The notes under the pieces are model-generated. The model had not been told where the DNA came from. It made no database searches and saw nothing but the letters and a program-made list of their open reading frames with translations. Positions 43,530 through 55,162 of a DNA stretch of 64,000 nucleotides are shown one piece after another. The translations under genes and the position numbers were made by a program. Source of the stretch: Forficula auricularia (Eukaryota > Arthropoda > Insecta > Dermaptera > Forficulidae); assembly GCA_024734495.1 (NCBI GenBank), contig JALMQS010000102.1, positions 9,145,894-9,209,893 of the forward strand, read 5' to 3'. Positions within the stretch are counted from its first letter, which is position 1; the number at the start of each line of letters is the position of its first letter.

Positions 43530-43612
43530 TTGACGCGTTAATTCAGGTGTGACGAGAAGTGTTGGTGACCATGTGGTTATGGCCTGCTTCACCAGAGATT
43601 CTCAGCTTCCTG
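43530..43612 (+). CDS. Candidate 5' coding exon, unknown protein
   Basis: 'ttattttcttttcag' is a strong acceptor and 'cttcctg' followed by GTAAGATT a strong donor. The 83-bp block between is about 50% G+C in AT-rich flanks. It has an ATG at 43571 in good context (gaccATGt) and reads MWLWPASPEILSFL, ending in phase 0. The upstream 41 bases would be 5' UTR, so an untranslated first exon further upstream is implied. The hydrophobic start could be part of a signal peptide. The continuation is not identified in the window; 55163-55215 is in a different phase and would need an exon between. The family is unknown. Confidence 0.4.
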
Positions 43613-44029
43613 GTAAGATTATCCATTTATTTAATTTTTAATTCAGTTCAATAACATATAGGTTATATAAAATATGACAGGGACATAGCCAGGAGGTTCA
43701 CTTACTCTTTATAATCATCTACTTGTCACTAAAAATGTAAACGCAAATAAATACCTATAAATCTAATATAAAATATCTTTTGAAATTTTATTTAATAATT
43801 GTTGTCAGCCAGGTGCTGAAGAGGGTTGCCACGAACCCGAAACTTTTTGGGCCAAATTGTACACCAGAAAAAATACACAAATAAAAACAACAACATCAGT
43901 TTTTCTAAAAATTATTTTACACAACATCCAGTAAAAAACATTTTCCGAAACACCTCAGAACACTCCAAAGATTAATAATTTTATTTAATAGTTTAATTAT
44001 TATTATTAAATGATTACATTTTTTTTAAA
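43613..44029. other. No gene seen
   Basis: Would be intron if the exon at 43530-43612 is real. No repeats with clear ends. Confidence 0.35.
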
Positions 44030-44360
44030 TTACTTTTTCAAGAATTGGTATACTGTTTATGAATTCAAAAATTTTAATTGATTGGCCCGGGTTTTATCAG
44101 CAAACCGCTTGATCTAGAAAATAGAAACTTGACTTAAAGGCGTGGGTTTATTAAGACAAAAATTTGTAAAAAATTATCCCTCTCACCTCCATATGACAAT
44201 TCGTTTTTTTCTGATTTTCTCCATTTTCATTCGGAACTTCTCATGTAGAAAGGCCAAAATCTAATCAGTTCTCTTTTTTTTGAAAATATGAACATTTTGA
44301 ATTCAAAACGAACTTTCTATCATACAAGATAATTCAAAAATATATATCTAAGCAAAGACG
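44030..44360 (+). repeat. Dispersed repeat A copy
   Basis: 'ttactttttcaagaattggt', 'gccaaaatctaatcagt' and 'acgaactttctatc' in family order. Confidence 0.5.
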
Positions 44361-45676
44361 AAAAATCGTACTGAATTGATTTTCTCGGACATTTCTAAAA
44401 ATCCTTTTTTAGCGGTTATCCATGTCATTATAGGAATATACTGTCAAAATTTCAAACCTTTAGTCCAGCGGTTTGGTCTGTTTGTCACTCTGTCACTGAA
44501 CTGTTTTATATATATTATCTACATTTTTTTTTAATTTTTGGACCCCCGAAAAAATTTCAGGGTAGACCCTGATAAAAATAATAGAATGTGCTAGCCAAAC
44601 TGGTAGTTTAAAAATTTTAATATTAAACGATAGCTTAATTAAAAATATAAAATATCGACGTATTTTTTTTTTGTTTTGAAAAATGAAAAATTTACAGTCA
44701 AAATCAGCCACAAATCAAGTCGTGAAATCAGGGTTCGGTAGATTTCATTTCTCATATTTGAAAATATGTAGATACCTACATATGTATTTTCAAATGACAG
44801 AAAAGTAAATATAATTGTGTTTTATTTTCCACTTGATATCTTATTAAATTTTTAAAGACTTATTCCAATATTAAAACAATTTTTTTTGTTTGTTTTAAAA
44901 TTCCACATTAACATTTTCACAATGGGAGAAGAAAGATTTTCAATATATATATTTTAAATCAAAAATTAGATATTTATTATTTTAATTGAACTATCCCATA
45001 ATATTAAAATTTTTGAAATTAAACTTTTAAGCACACATCTTGAAAATATTGATGATGAAATCCAAATCTGATCTCAATTTTCAACAGCTAATAAATTGAC
45101 CTCTTGAACTGCTTAAATCATTCTGTATAATATTCCTATCTGGTATTCATTATTTGAAATATTTTATTTATTCTTCGTAAAATTTTTCAATTAAATGTAT
45201 TTTTTAGAAAGTTGTTTTGAGCAAAAATGCTAAAAATTTACATATGCATATTTTTAATTATATACCTGGGATGAAAAATTAAAATGCTTATGAAATTCAT
45301 TGAAAGAAATTACTTATTATATATCAAAAAGGCTCAATTAAGGTGTCACAAGCCGTTTCAATTAAATATACTTCATGGGTAAATAATTAGGCTTTCGCCT
45401 TCATGCAATTTCAATTGGTGGTTTTTCAAGTCTTCGGAGAAAAAAAAATAATTAAAAAATAAATAATTTCATAAATAAATTTTTTTCGCAACCTGACGGT
45501 CACTTTATTAGGTAAAAAACCAAACATGAAAATTATTTTTATATTCTCACTTCTAATCTTGCCTTTGAGATCTTAATATAATTTCTTGTTCTTAGTTTAA
45601 AATTTAATGAATTTGTTTTTTGACATCGGGAGCAAGCAAACACATTGGCTGAAGTTTGGTAATTAAATACAATAAA
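44361..45676. other. No supported gene
   Basis: The 72-codon minus frame 44493-44711 is Phe/Ile/Lys-rich without motif. Otherwise AT-rich non-coding DNA. Confidence 0.4.
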
Positions 45677-45745
45677 ATTTGAAGGAGACAATTAAAGAAT
45701 GTGTCTTCTGCAGGAAAAATAAATTTTTAATTTATTCATAATAAT
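45677..45745 (+). repeat. Single arm of the 36.9/46.4 kb palindromic family
   Basis: 'ttgaaggagacaattaaaga' and 'gtgtcttctgcagga' match the arms of 36877-37076 and 46429-46597, but no mirrored arm follows; an A/T-simple stretch of 'aataataaat' does. Confidence 0.6.
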
Positions 45746-46428
45746 AATAAATAAATAATAATAAATGTTTAATCATTGTTTTTAGAGTAATTAAAATTAA
45801 TTACACAACAGAATCTGAGGAAATTTTACAAACGACCAAAAACATTGCACGTGTGCTCACACATTTCAATAGGGAGATTCATGAGTCAACGTTTTTAGGA
45901 ATTGTATTTTTTCTTGTTCTCATTTTATTTAATTATTTATAATAATATACTTTTACGACTATAAATGTATATCGTTTTGTATTAATAAAATAAACACGCG
46001 ACTGCTCTATTAAAGACAGACATAAGGCGAGGCCACATTACTAATCGTAAAAAATACTTTTCTTTCTTTTCACATATTTTTAATTTAACTTCATTAACTT
46101 CACTTAGTCATATGTTACAATTTTATTTATCATACACCTATTGAAAAGTAAATTTTTGTGCTAGTACATGCATGAGAAAGAACGACTTTTATTCTCTAAC
46201 GATTTAAAATTCTAAATTAGACCAGTAGCCAAGTAAAGTTAACGTTCACTAAAAGGTAGCACTTCTAATAAACAAAGAATAAACTTTTAATAAACAAAGA
46301 ACAGATTTTTTTAATTAAGTTGTATTGTAACTAGGAAAATCAATTTTTTAAAAAGTGTAGGATAATAATAATTTTTATAAATTTTGAAATAATAAAAAAT
46401 TTTAATTGAAAGAAAAAATATTTAGGTA

Positions 46429-46597
46429 TTGAAGGAGACAATAAAAGAGTGTGTCTTCTGCTGGAATTATAATTTTATTTATTTATAACGATGGTTATAA
46501 ATAAATAAAATTTATAATCTCAGCAGAAGACACACTCTGTTTATTGTCTCCTTCAATATATAAAAATTCTGCTACTCTCGGCAAAAACTTTCAATTT
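46429..46597. mobile_element. Palindromic insertion, 12-bp TSD, centre deleted
   Basis: AATATTTAGGTA at 46417-46428 and 46598-46609 flanks a 169-bp insert. Arms 'ttgaaggagacaataaaaga' and 'gtgtcttctgctggaattat' are the same as at 36877-37076, but the centre is only 'aacgatgg', so the hammerhead-like motif is absent. About 45 extra bases lie on the right. It shows the arms can be inserted without the motif. Confidence 0.75.
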
Positions 46598-46609
46598 AAT
46601 ATTTAGGTA

Positions 46610-47269
46610 CATTAAAGTCTGGATCGTTATTGTGACCTCTCACTCAGCAAACATCAGCGTTAACTACTGGTTGTTGAAATATTCGTTGAATATACTTTAA
46701 TTCAATTTATTTATTAATATAGCTATTTCAAAAAATTTTATTTTATATGATAATTATTTTATAAAAAGTGTAGAATAACGATATTATGTACCTCTTTAGA
46801 GAAAAGGCCATTTTCAAGTCCTTAAAAAATAGCAAGACTCTTTTATTTCGGAAATGAAAAAAACAATTTATCCACCTTGTTTAACAATATACCATTATTT
46901 AAATATTTACGAAAATCGATGGGAAGAAAAAAAGGTCTTGATTACTTTAAAAAAATTCTAATAAAAAAGTTTTGACTTGAATTAACTAAGTTTTAATAAC
47001 TACCTACTATACTGTTTTTAAAGAAACCTTGAAAATTTTTCTGAGAATACTTTATTACAGAGTTAATCTAGTATGTAATGACAATATAAATAATTTACAT
47101 AGCATTGTATAGGCTTAACTAATTGTTATATAATGACTTTTTCTTTTCGTCTGAGGGATAAATTTATTTTCGCCATTTTACTAATAAATTATATAGAAAA
47201 TTCAATTTTCAAAATCTTTTTATTATAGAATGTTTTAAATGTGTCATTGTTATTATTTAAAAGTGTTAA
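46610..47269. other. No gene seen
   Basis: AT-rich and stop-rich in all frames. Confidence 0.4.
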
Positions 47270-47480
47270 TTTTTCCTGGCTTAATAATTAATTTGGCATT
47301 CAAATTTAGTAATTAATTATTACAAAATCGATGATTTATTGAAGGAGTTATGGAGTGCTTTCGAACTTGCATATATAATCTTGGGCTTTGGGGTGTTTCA
47401 TTCGATTTCGATTTAGTGTTCATCAAAGACTAATCAGTGTTAATGTACAAGTGACTTATGATTAGAGACACCCAAAAGGG
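47270..47480 (+). repeat. Dispersed repeat F, copy 1
   Basis: Collinear with 50490-50690: 'aatttggca', 'aaatcgatgatttat', 'gaacttgcatata', 'cgatttagtgttcatcaaag', 'gtgttaatg'. On the minus strand both copies have TGATGAA...AAAC phrases like the hammerhead-like motifs, but without a pairing stem II. Confidence 0.6.
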
Positions 47481-48135
47481 CTCAAATCCCGTAATAACAA
47501 TCATAATATGTGTGATATCCGAATCCAAGTCAATGTAAAATATTAATATATTTAGTTCTATAGCAATAAGCCCGAAAGATATTGTCTTTCTACTTCTTGG
47601 AAAGTACAATCAAGAAAATCTGAAATCATTGATAATACTTTCAAAGTCAATTACTTTTTTATTTATTTATTTATTTATTTTAAATAATTGGCTTGGTCAA
47701 TTATTTAGATCGGCATATTTTCAAATTCTGAAGACATTTAGAAAATACCCTCACATTTCTGAAAAGAAGAATGAGTTTACAGAAAGAGGGAAGATCGAAG
47801 GTGTTTTTGCACCCAGGTCTTGAAGGACTGAAGATTGTAAGATTCAAGAAAGAAGAAGACATAGTTCTAGTCCTTAGAAGACAGGATAAACGAATTGTCA
47901 AATGAGTTGTTTCCGAATTGATTCAATTTGACCATGATGAATCATTGAGCATATGAGAATTGCATAGTAAACAAAAGACTCTTTTAAAGGAAATTCTTAC
48001 TTTTATTTTATCACCTTATTGCTAGTTTCTGAATTGCATTCATGGTGATAAGGCAATTTTTGGAAGAGCCTCTCACAGACAATTTCTCTTCTTCTATTTT
48101 GAAAAATACTGGATTTAAAAAAAATTTGAAATTTG

Positions 48136-48250
48136 GGTCGGGTTGGTCGAGTGGATAACGTAAAATAGCTTCTAATCTAGCTAGCCCGGGTTCAAGCCCA
48201 AGGCGCTGCAATTCGACTTTAATCTGATCTCTACAAAATTGAGAAAAATT
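48136..48250 (+). mobile_element. tRNA-derived SINE, 3'-truncated
   Basis: 'gggttggtcgagtggataac' (A box) and 'gggttcaagccc' (B box), then 'gcgctgcaattcgactttaa' as in 10858-11007. The final 'gttcccgagg' tail is missing. The 66-codon minus frame across it is not a gene. Confidence 0.75.
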
Positions 48251-48499
48251 AAGTAGTTATAATATAAAAGTATCGTAAAATGGCTAATGGTTAATGGCGA
48301 GAAAAAAAAATGAACATTTTATTTAAGGTAGCACGAATTAGATGATAATTTCAACGCTAAATACTATAGATTAAAGCACTCACACTGTTCTCGGGGGTAC
48401 AAAGAATCTACTATTTGCTGAGAAATTTCAAAGTACGCATGCTCAATAAGCTCTAGCACAGTCCGAGTGCATTAATTCAATTTCACTATTAGATTAACT

Positions 48500-48930
48500 T
48501 GAGAAATTAGCTTTTAAAATTTCAGAGAAATTAAGTAAACTGTAAAAATTTGAATTAACTAATTCTTATTTTCTTATTATTTATTAGAATGCTGTCATTT
48601 TTAATTTTAGTTCTGTCTTTAAGCTACTCCCTATAATATCAGATAATATCTCTTAATAAATATTATTACTATACATTACTCTCACTACTCACTTAAAACA
48701 ATGATATACAAGAAGGGTAGCAGACCCTACTTTAAAACTTTTATTAGTTCAATTACACTTGCTCTCATGAATTGTTCTGTATAATTTGATCTTAACATCA
48801 AGAATATCTAATTATTAATTATATGTTTTTTGGTTTGATTATATGTTGAATGATGGTATATTTTCATTCATTGAGAAGCAGTTTTTATACCTTAATAACC
48901 GACACGTGGCTAGAGGTCACATAGGGCCCA
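48500..48930 (+). repeat. Dispersed repeat E, copy 2
   Basis: Collinear with 41400-41930 (see there). Ends in 'gacacgtggctagaggtc', where copy 1 has 'gcgcttggccaggggg'. Confidence 0.6.
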
Positions 48931-49465
48931 ACACCCCCATACTCTAAGTCCCATGTAAACAGTGGCACGCTTATGACCGTAAAAGGCACATGGCAAAATA
49001 TATAATAATTTTGAGTTCATTGCATACTATAAAAATGTGACGATTGAAATAAAAAATATGAATATAAAAATTAGGGGTCCCACTCTAATCGAAGGCGTAA
49101 AAAATCCAAGTTTTCAATCAAATGTTATGTAAGAGTGCCTTTTAAGACAACGCTGACAAATACAAAAATGACCAATTTGGAGGTCTCTCATATGGTCATT
49201 TTAAAACAAAAAAAAATAAAAAATCACTAGACTTAAAAGCCCTCCTATACGTGTATATTAAACATTTATTTATTACAGATAGACCAACAAACAAAAATAT
49301 ATTGTTGCTACTATACAAATTCCTTTCGATTGGAACCTTAAACATTATAATGCAATATTTGACAATTTCACGGCGTTATTTAATGGCATTTTATAAAAAT
49401 ACCTTAAAGTCAGCTAATATTTAAGTATTCTTAATAGGTATCATTTAAACTCGCATGAAATATTT
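48931..49465. other. No gene; short repeat at 49350-49410
   Basis: 'aatgcaatatttgacaattt' and 'taatggcattttat' recur at about 50715-50765, close to repeat F copy 2, so an additional shared segment exists. Confidence 0.35.
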
Positions 49466-49467
49466 AT

Positions 49468-50100
49468 ATCGTCGCCTTAGAGTGTAAACCTGCTAAATCC
49501 ATTTTTATCATATTAATCGAAAGAAAAAGAGATGCAACATCGTCCAAATAAAACTGCTACTTAAAATTACGATCGTAAGTTGTAGAAAAAAATATGAAAA
49601 ATAGTTTCTTTCCTAAACATACATTTTAAATTTTGTTTGATTTTTGTCTGCCCTGTAAAATATCCTTGTAGTGAGTTAACAGGTTACACTTCAAGGCAGT
49701 GGTTCTTAACCTATTGGACGCGACTCAAAATTGGGTTTCAAAGCATATTCTTTGGGTCGTGCAGAGTCGTTAATCAAATATTTTACTTATTATTATAAGT
49801 TGAAAAATATATTTTGATTTATTAAATACTATAAAAAATGAAATTATGAAAAACACGCTATTTTTCATTAAATTTTCCTTAGATCTAAAAGTACCTTTTG
49901 TTATCTTAATTGTTACAAAATAATATTATATGGAGTTAAAAAAAATCATCATTGAAAATGGAAGAAAATTTCAAGTATCGTCTAAAAAAGGCAATTAAAT
50001 TTTTTTTTGACGGGGAGGAGGGTCGCAATATGAACATATTTTTCAAATTTGGGTCGCAGCTTAAAAAGGTTAAGAACCACTGTTCTAAGGCGACGATATA
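49468..50100. repeat. Perfect 17-bp inverted repeat around a hAT MITE
   Basis: TATATCGTCGCCTTAGA at about 49467-49483 is exactly inverted at 50084-50100. The right half lies directly against the hAT MITE end. It may mark an older element into which the MITE inserted. Confidence 0.5.
49697..50082. mobile_element. hAT-like MITE, 386 bp
   Basis: CAGTGGTTCTTAACCT is exactly inverted at the other end (16 bp), with sub-terminal 'gggtcg' motifs on both sides. Flanks CTTCAAGG and TTCTAAGG match only partly. Ends are similar to 30655-31485 ('GGTTCTTAAC'), so the two may share a transposase. Frames of 74-76 codons on both strands are by-products. Confidence 0.75.
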
Positions 50101-50489
50101 CCAGAGATGTATCTCGACAGAGTCCCACCACCTCCCTTCCAGAAATCGGATATTTTTCATTAGGTCATTACATATAATTTAATACAAATACAATATATAG
50201 TATTCTCTAAGAATTTATTTAATAAATCTTGTAATTTTCATTGTTTTAATATTACCATATCTAGATTATTTTAAAAAATAATGGACTAATTCCCTTTAAA
50301 TTGTATAAACGCTTCAAAACAAACTTTCGTGCCATGTGCCTATTTTATCATTAAATGGAAGATAATATAAATTGTTTATTTAATTATTAAGCTCTCGAGT
50401 TTTACACCTACATCTTTTAATTTTACAATTTTTTTAAATATATTGCGTGTCTTCAGGATTATTATTACTTAAAAGTATTATTATTATTT

Positions 50490-50690
50490 CCTTGGGTTAA
50501 AAATTAATTTGGCAAGATTCCTCATTCACATCTAGTAATTAAGGTCTTCGGCGAAATCGATGATTTATAGAAGGGCTTAAGGGCGGTGGCTGGTTTCGAA
50601 ACTTGCATATAACCTTGGGCCTTGTGGTGTTTGATTCCAATTCGATTTAGTCTTCATCAGAGACCAATCGGTGTTAATGGTCGAGAGACA
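50490..50690 (+). repeat. Dispersed repeat F, copy 2
   Basis: Partner of 47270-47480; GC-richer and probably better preserved. 'agtcttcatcagagaccaat' is CTGATGAAGACT on the minus strand. Confidence 0.6.
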
Positions 50691-52267
50691 CGCATTGCCA
50701 TTGCTAGTGCATTGCAATGCAATACTTGACAATCTCAAGACCTAATCTAATGGCATTTTTCACTAAGGCTAAAATAACTTTTTTGACAAATACTATTCTA
50801 ACTGATTAATTTCTTTTGATTTGCATATATTTATAAAAATATACCACTAATGGACGAATACTTTATCGAACTGATTTTATATAATAGTACTTTCTAATCA
50901 ATGAGACTAATGGGCTGATCCACTAGTTGAATGACTTATTAAAATAATTAAAATATTAAAAGAAAAATAAGAATAAACAATTTGATTTTGATTATAATTT
51001 TAACTCTCACTTACCTATATACTCATATAGGTAAGTGATATATTGAAATCTATTCAAAAATTCTAATTTTCACCAGAAATACGTTTCAGGGCCCCTGAAT
51101 TCAATAATATATTTATTTCATTCATCACAATTATAGTCAGGGACTAGCCAAGTTCCTTTTGCGTTGTCGTGCGAAATACTGATTGGCGCCTTATTTATAT
51201 GTACTGATTAGTCCAAATTACTGCGGCCACAACATTTTTTTTACGTTTCAAGATTTTTTTACAAAAAGAACTAATAGGGCGAATAATAAATATATTCAGC
51301 CGTTTTTTTTTAATATTTCGAAAAGATAACATATTAAATAATAATAGTAAATTTCAATTATTGATATGGCCTCTGTTATGTTCAAAATGTATCATCCCGA
51401 AGATTATAACATGGCTTAATTTTTCTTTCCAAACTATTAGATAATCGGATTGATTGACCTAGAAATTTCCATTTGATTAAATTAATGTGCCCTTTCAGTC
51501 GTTTTATGTGTATAACACTAATTATTTAAAAAATATATATTTTTGAAAAGAATACATAAATAATACATGAAGCAAATTTTTCACAGATTATTGTTATAAA
51601 TTGTTTTATTAAATATTAAAAATAAAAAGAGGGGGGCCACATCAATTTATTTTCTCTGTCTTTTCAATTAAAAATTTTGATGACAAGATCTTCAATATGT
51701 GATTTCCATTGCACCCTGTCGGATGTTTTTAAATGTATAGTATAAAACGCCTGTAGGGTAGGCAGCCCAGCGAGAAAAAGTGAAGCAGCGGAGAGAGAGA
51801 GAAAAAGAGCGAAGTGGGGAGCAAATCGAAAGAAAAAGTTTGTTTTTATTTATTACTGTATAATATAGAATTTTTATACTGTGCTTAAATCATCACCTTA
51901 AGCTTGGCAAGATTTTTTTTTTCTTATTATATGATTGAAAATTACTAAGTGTATTTGAGCTTTGAAAAATGTAAAATTTTTCAAAATTTCGCCTAATTTG
52001 AAGTATTTCCTCAATATTTAATTGTGAGCATAATTGATAATAATTGAGCAGAATTTTACAATATAGTTTTTGTTAAGTTAAATGAAATTTCAAGTAAGAG
52101 TAGTAGTATATAGACGTCGAAAGGTTTTCATCTCTAGGTTTAAGCAAACTTCCGCTGAAGGCTAATTGAATCGATCTATGGTAATCTCATTTAGAAAGAT
52201 TCTAGAATCTGAAAACCCAAAAGCCTCTATGGGAATCGGATAAAATTTTCATAATTTATCTTATCAC
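50691..52267. other. No gene; perfect hairpin at 51007-51038
   Basis: 14-bp perfect stem 'tcacttacctatat' with loop 'actc' at 51007-51038. A purine-rich GA tract lies at about 51775-51835. No coding block seen. Confidence 0.45.
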
Positions 52268-52556
52268 CTGTGCTCACGACGATTCAGCTTTGCTAAAAAT
52301 TGTGAGTAGGTACACATTTTTCGATACCTTATTATTAAAACATTTGAGAATTTTTAGAGGTTCTTATTCAAATTCAGAAATTTTATTAATTTAAAGAACA
52401 CGAGGGATAATTCAATAAATAAGATTTTTTAATAGTATTACCATAAATGGAGGTAAAATAAATACTTTTTTAAGACTTAGTACGCTCGCAGCTAGATCTG
52501 CAGCAAGTAATTCCTTTTTTATATTTTTGTCTAAATTTTAGTCAAGTCCAATTAAA
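52268..52556 (+). repeat. Dispersed repeat A, 5' part (pair of 5448-5725)
   Basis: Near-collinear match to 5448-5725, ending 'gatctgcagcaagtaattcc' and 'tagtcaagtccaatt'. Confidence 0.65.
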
Positions 52557-52802
52557 TATTCTCTCTCTCTATAACGAGTATTGTTTTGGTCCAAGTGCAA
52601 AAGTCAAAAGCCCGTTCCTAGAATAATAGAAATTAAGAAATTAATTTCTAATAGTCTGAAACAAGTCTGCACTTGTAAATTACAAGTCCAGACATGTTTC
52701 AGACAAGTTGTAATAGCGCATCCTTTCTATGCATTATCCGGGAAAAAGAGAAATGATTCTATCCGCCCCCTTTTTAGAAATTTTTCTCGATTAGATTTTA
52801 AT

Positions 52803-53115
52803 TAGATTTAAAATTACAAATGAAGAAGTTCTTGGAAGAATCGGAGAAAGAAGAACCTTTGTGGAAGAGTCTGAAGAAGAGAAGAGGTCAGATGATGGGG
52901 CACACACTGAGACATGGGGGACTGCTTAGGGATATCTTGGAGGGGGAGGTGGGAAAGAAAAGGGAAGGGGAAGAACCAGATTAGAATATTTCAACCAAAT
53001 AATTGGGGATATGGGATGCCAGACATTTAGAGAGGTTAAACAGCTGGCGGGGACAGAGTCGAGTGGAGACGGATTGTTGCATCAAACCAGTCTTAGGACT
53101 GTATACTCAATGATG
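52803..53115 (+). mobile_element. 5'-truncated LINE with 10-bp TSD
   Basis: AGATTTTAAT is duplicated at 52793-52802 and 53116-53125. The 313-bp insert encodes the C-terminal end of a non-LTR polyprotein: QMMGHTLRHGGLLRDILEGE, VGKKR, then in the next frame LEYFNQIIGDMGCQTFREVK and DRVEWRRIVASNQS to a stop. At least two single-base shifts are present. The pattern (GHxLRH...RGRxRLxY...MGCxxxxExKxLAxDRxxWR) is typical of arthropod endonuclease-RT LINEs, perhaps RTE-like. The 3' end is 'ctcaatgatg' with no poly(A), as in LINEs with short repeated tails. It sits inside repeat A, whose copy at 33.4 kb lacks it. Confidence 0.75.
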
Positions 53116-53125
53116 AGATTTTAAT

Positions 53126-53430
53126 GAAAGAATCGCTTACCCGCATATTTATTAAATAATACAAAATGTGATAACTGAGCAAAAAACCGCCCTAGTAATT
53201 AATAATAAACTTAAATATAAATTGTTCATTTATGCCTTTGTAATAAGATCGCCTTAAAATCTCTACAAAATCAAAATTGAACCGGAAGCTAGTAAGCCAA
53301 AAATCAAAGCGGTTCTCCAAAGTGAAAATATTTTGACACAAGAACGAACTTTCTACGTTTTTTTTTTCAATTACCGTGTATAACATAATCCGGACACAGA
53401 AAAAATCATGATTGAAAATTATTTTTCTTC
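53126..53430 (+). repeat. Dispersed repeat A, continuation after the LINE
   Basis: 'aatgaaagaatcgc', 'aataataaacttaaatataa', 'agaacgaactttctacg' and 'acacagaaaaaatcatg' in family order, matching 33408-33600 and 37560-37640. Confidence 0.6.
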
Positions 53431-53774
53431 ACATTTTAAATATTTTGGGCATAATGTGAAATTATTTTTTTGTGTGTATAGTATTCAGGCTGTCTGCCTG
53501 GTAGTAATTAAAAAAATATTTAAATAATTAAAAAATATTTTTTTCTCAAATCTAAATTTTCTATAATAATATTATATTGATAAAGTTTTCAGGAAAACAG
53601 ACTATCTGAGATAAATTTCATTGCGTTCAATTTTTCTACTTATCTAATTTATTTAGTTTATTAAAATAGATAAATATTATATATTTATTTTCCTAATCTT
53701 ATTAAAATTTATTTTAGCAAAGCCTGGTAGAGAGCGAATGGTTATAGGAATACTCGTTATACTATATATACTTA

Positions 53775-54961
53775 TGAGCTGCTCCAGGCGTGCCTTCGGC
53801 ACTCCCTCTACAACTCTGTAATATATATTTGTAATATTTTGCCCCCTCTTTCGCCCCCACGCACTCATTTTGGCTATATATTTTTACAGCATACATTTTA
53901 TATAGTCTTAAAAACTAACATTACAAAAATTGATCTATATCGGAGAGAGCATTAATTTTTTGCCCCCACGCACATTTAAGGAGGTTGAAATTATTTTTTA
54001 GATATTTGGAAATATTTAGATATTTGCAAATAAATAACTCTCAGTTTTCTAAAGAGTAAATGTACAAAAAAGCTAAAAATTTCTATATGTTGCCCCCCTA
54101 CCCTTTCGCCCCCATACAGTCAATTTTGATAGTTGATTTTTACAGGAATAGTTTCTTAATGTAATAAAGAATAACTCTACAAAATTTGATCAAGATCGGA
54201 GAAGAGTTTTAATTTTTGCCACCACTCACATTTTGGATAGTTGAGGGGATGGGGTCGATTTACAAAAAATACTTGAAATTACTTTTTAGATATTTGCAAA
54301 TAAATAATGCATAGTTTTCTAAAGAGTAAATGTACTAAAAAGCTAAAATTTCTATAATTTGCCCCCCCCCTTCGCCCTCATACAGTCAATTTTTATAGTT
54401 GATTTTTACAGGAATAGTTTTTTAAAGTAATAAAGAATAACTCTACAAAATTTGATCAAGATAGGAGAGAGTTTTAATTTTTGCCCCCACTCACATTTTG
54501 GATAGCTTCAAAAAATCCTGAAATTAATTTTTAGATATTTTTATTTAGAATTTTATTAAGTAAAAATCAAGTAGATATCTTATCGTTCTTAATTGAAAAT
54601 AGCATAATTAGTGTAAACACATTGCAAAGATATTTTGCCTCTTTTGACCCCTTTATGGGTCGAATTTTAAAAAATTCCTGAAATTAGTTTTTAGATATTT
54701 TAATTTAGTATTTTTATATGTAAAAATCAAGTAGATATTTTATCGTCCTTAAGAGATATCGCATAATCTGTGAAAAAACACTTTGCCCTCTTTGACGCCC
54801 ATAGGGGTCGAATTTCGAAAAATCTTTCTTAGTGAGCCCTTATGTCATAAATGTAATATCCTCTCCAAATTTCATGTTTTTATGTCCAGTGGTTCTGGCT
54901 GTTTTGATGAGTGAGTGAGTGAGTGTATCGGGCAAAGAATTATATATATCATATATATAGA
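53775..54961 (-). mobile_element. Helitron-like element, minus strand, with internal repeats
   Basis: On the minus strand it begins TCTATATATATG after an A (54961) and includes 'caaaacagccagaaccact' like the other copies. Near the far end is a hairpin GTGCC-GAA-GGCAC (53790-53802) and then CTCA in the place of CTAG. The interior has two collinear units of about 300 bp (53985-54285, 54285-54530) with 'gatatttgcaaataaataa' and 'ttcgcccc.atacagtcaat'. A (GAGT)n run lies at 54910-54923. No coding. The 63-codon frame at 53677-53868 overlaps its end. Confidence 0.65.
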
Positions 54962-55162
54962 TTTTATATGGTTTATCTCAATTTTCCTTAAGGACTGAAT
55001 AGACTAATTCTTTTTCCCCATCGTTGGTTATAAACAAGCTCAGATTAGCATACTTTAACGTTAGCAATTTGTTAAACTTCCATTTTTTTCTCAAGTTGAA
55101 TATTTCTTCTATATTTCGCAATTGCTTTTTTGCTCTAGTGCCTGTCTACTGTTTCCATTCAG

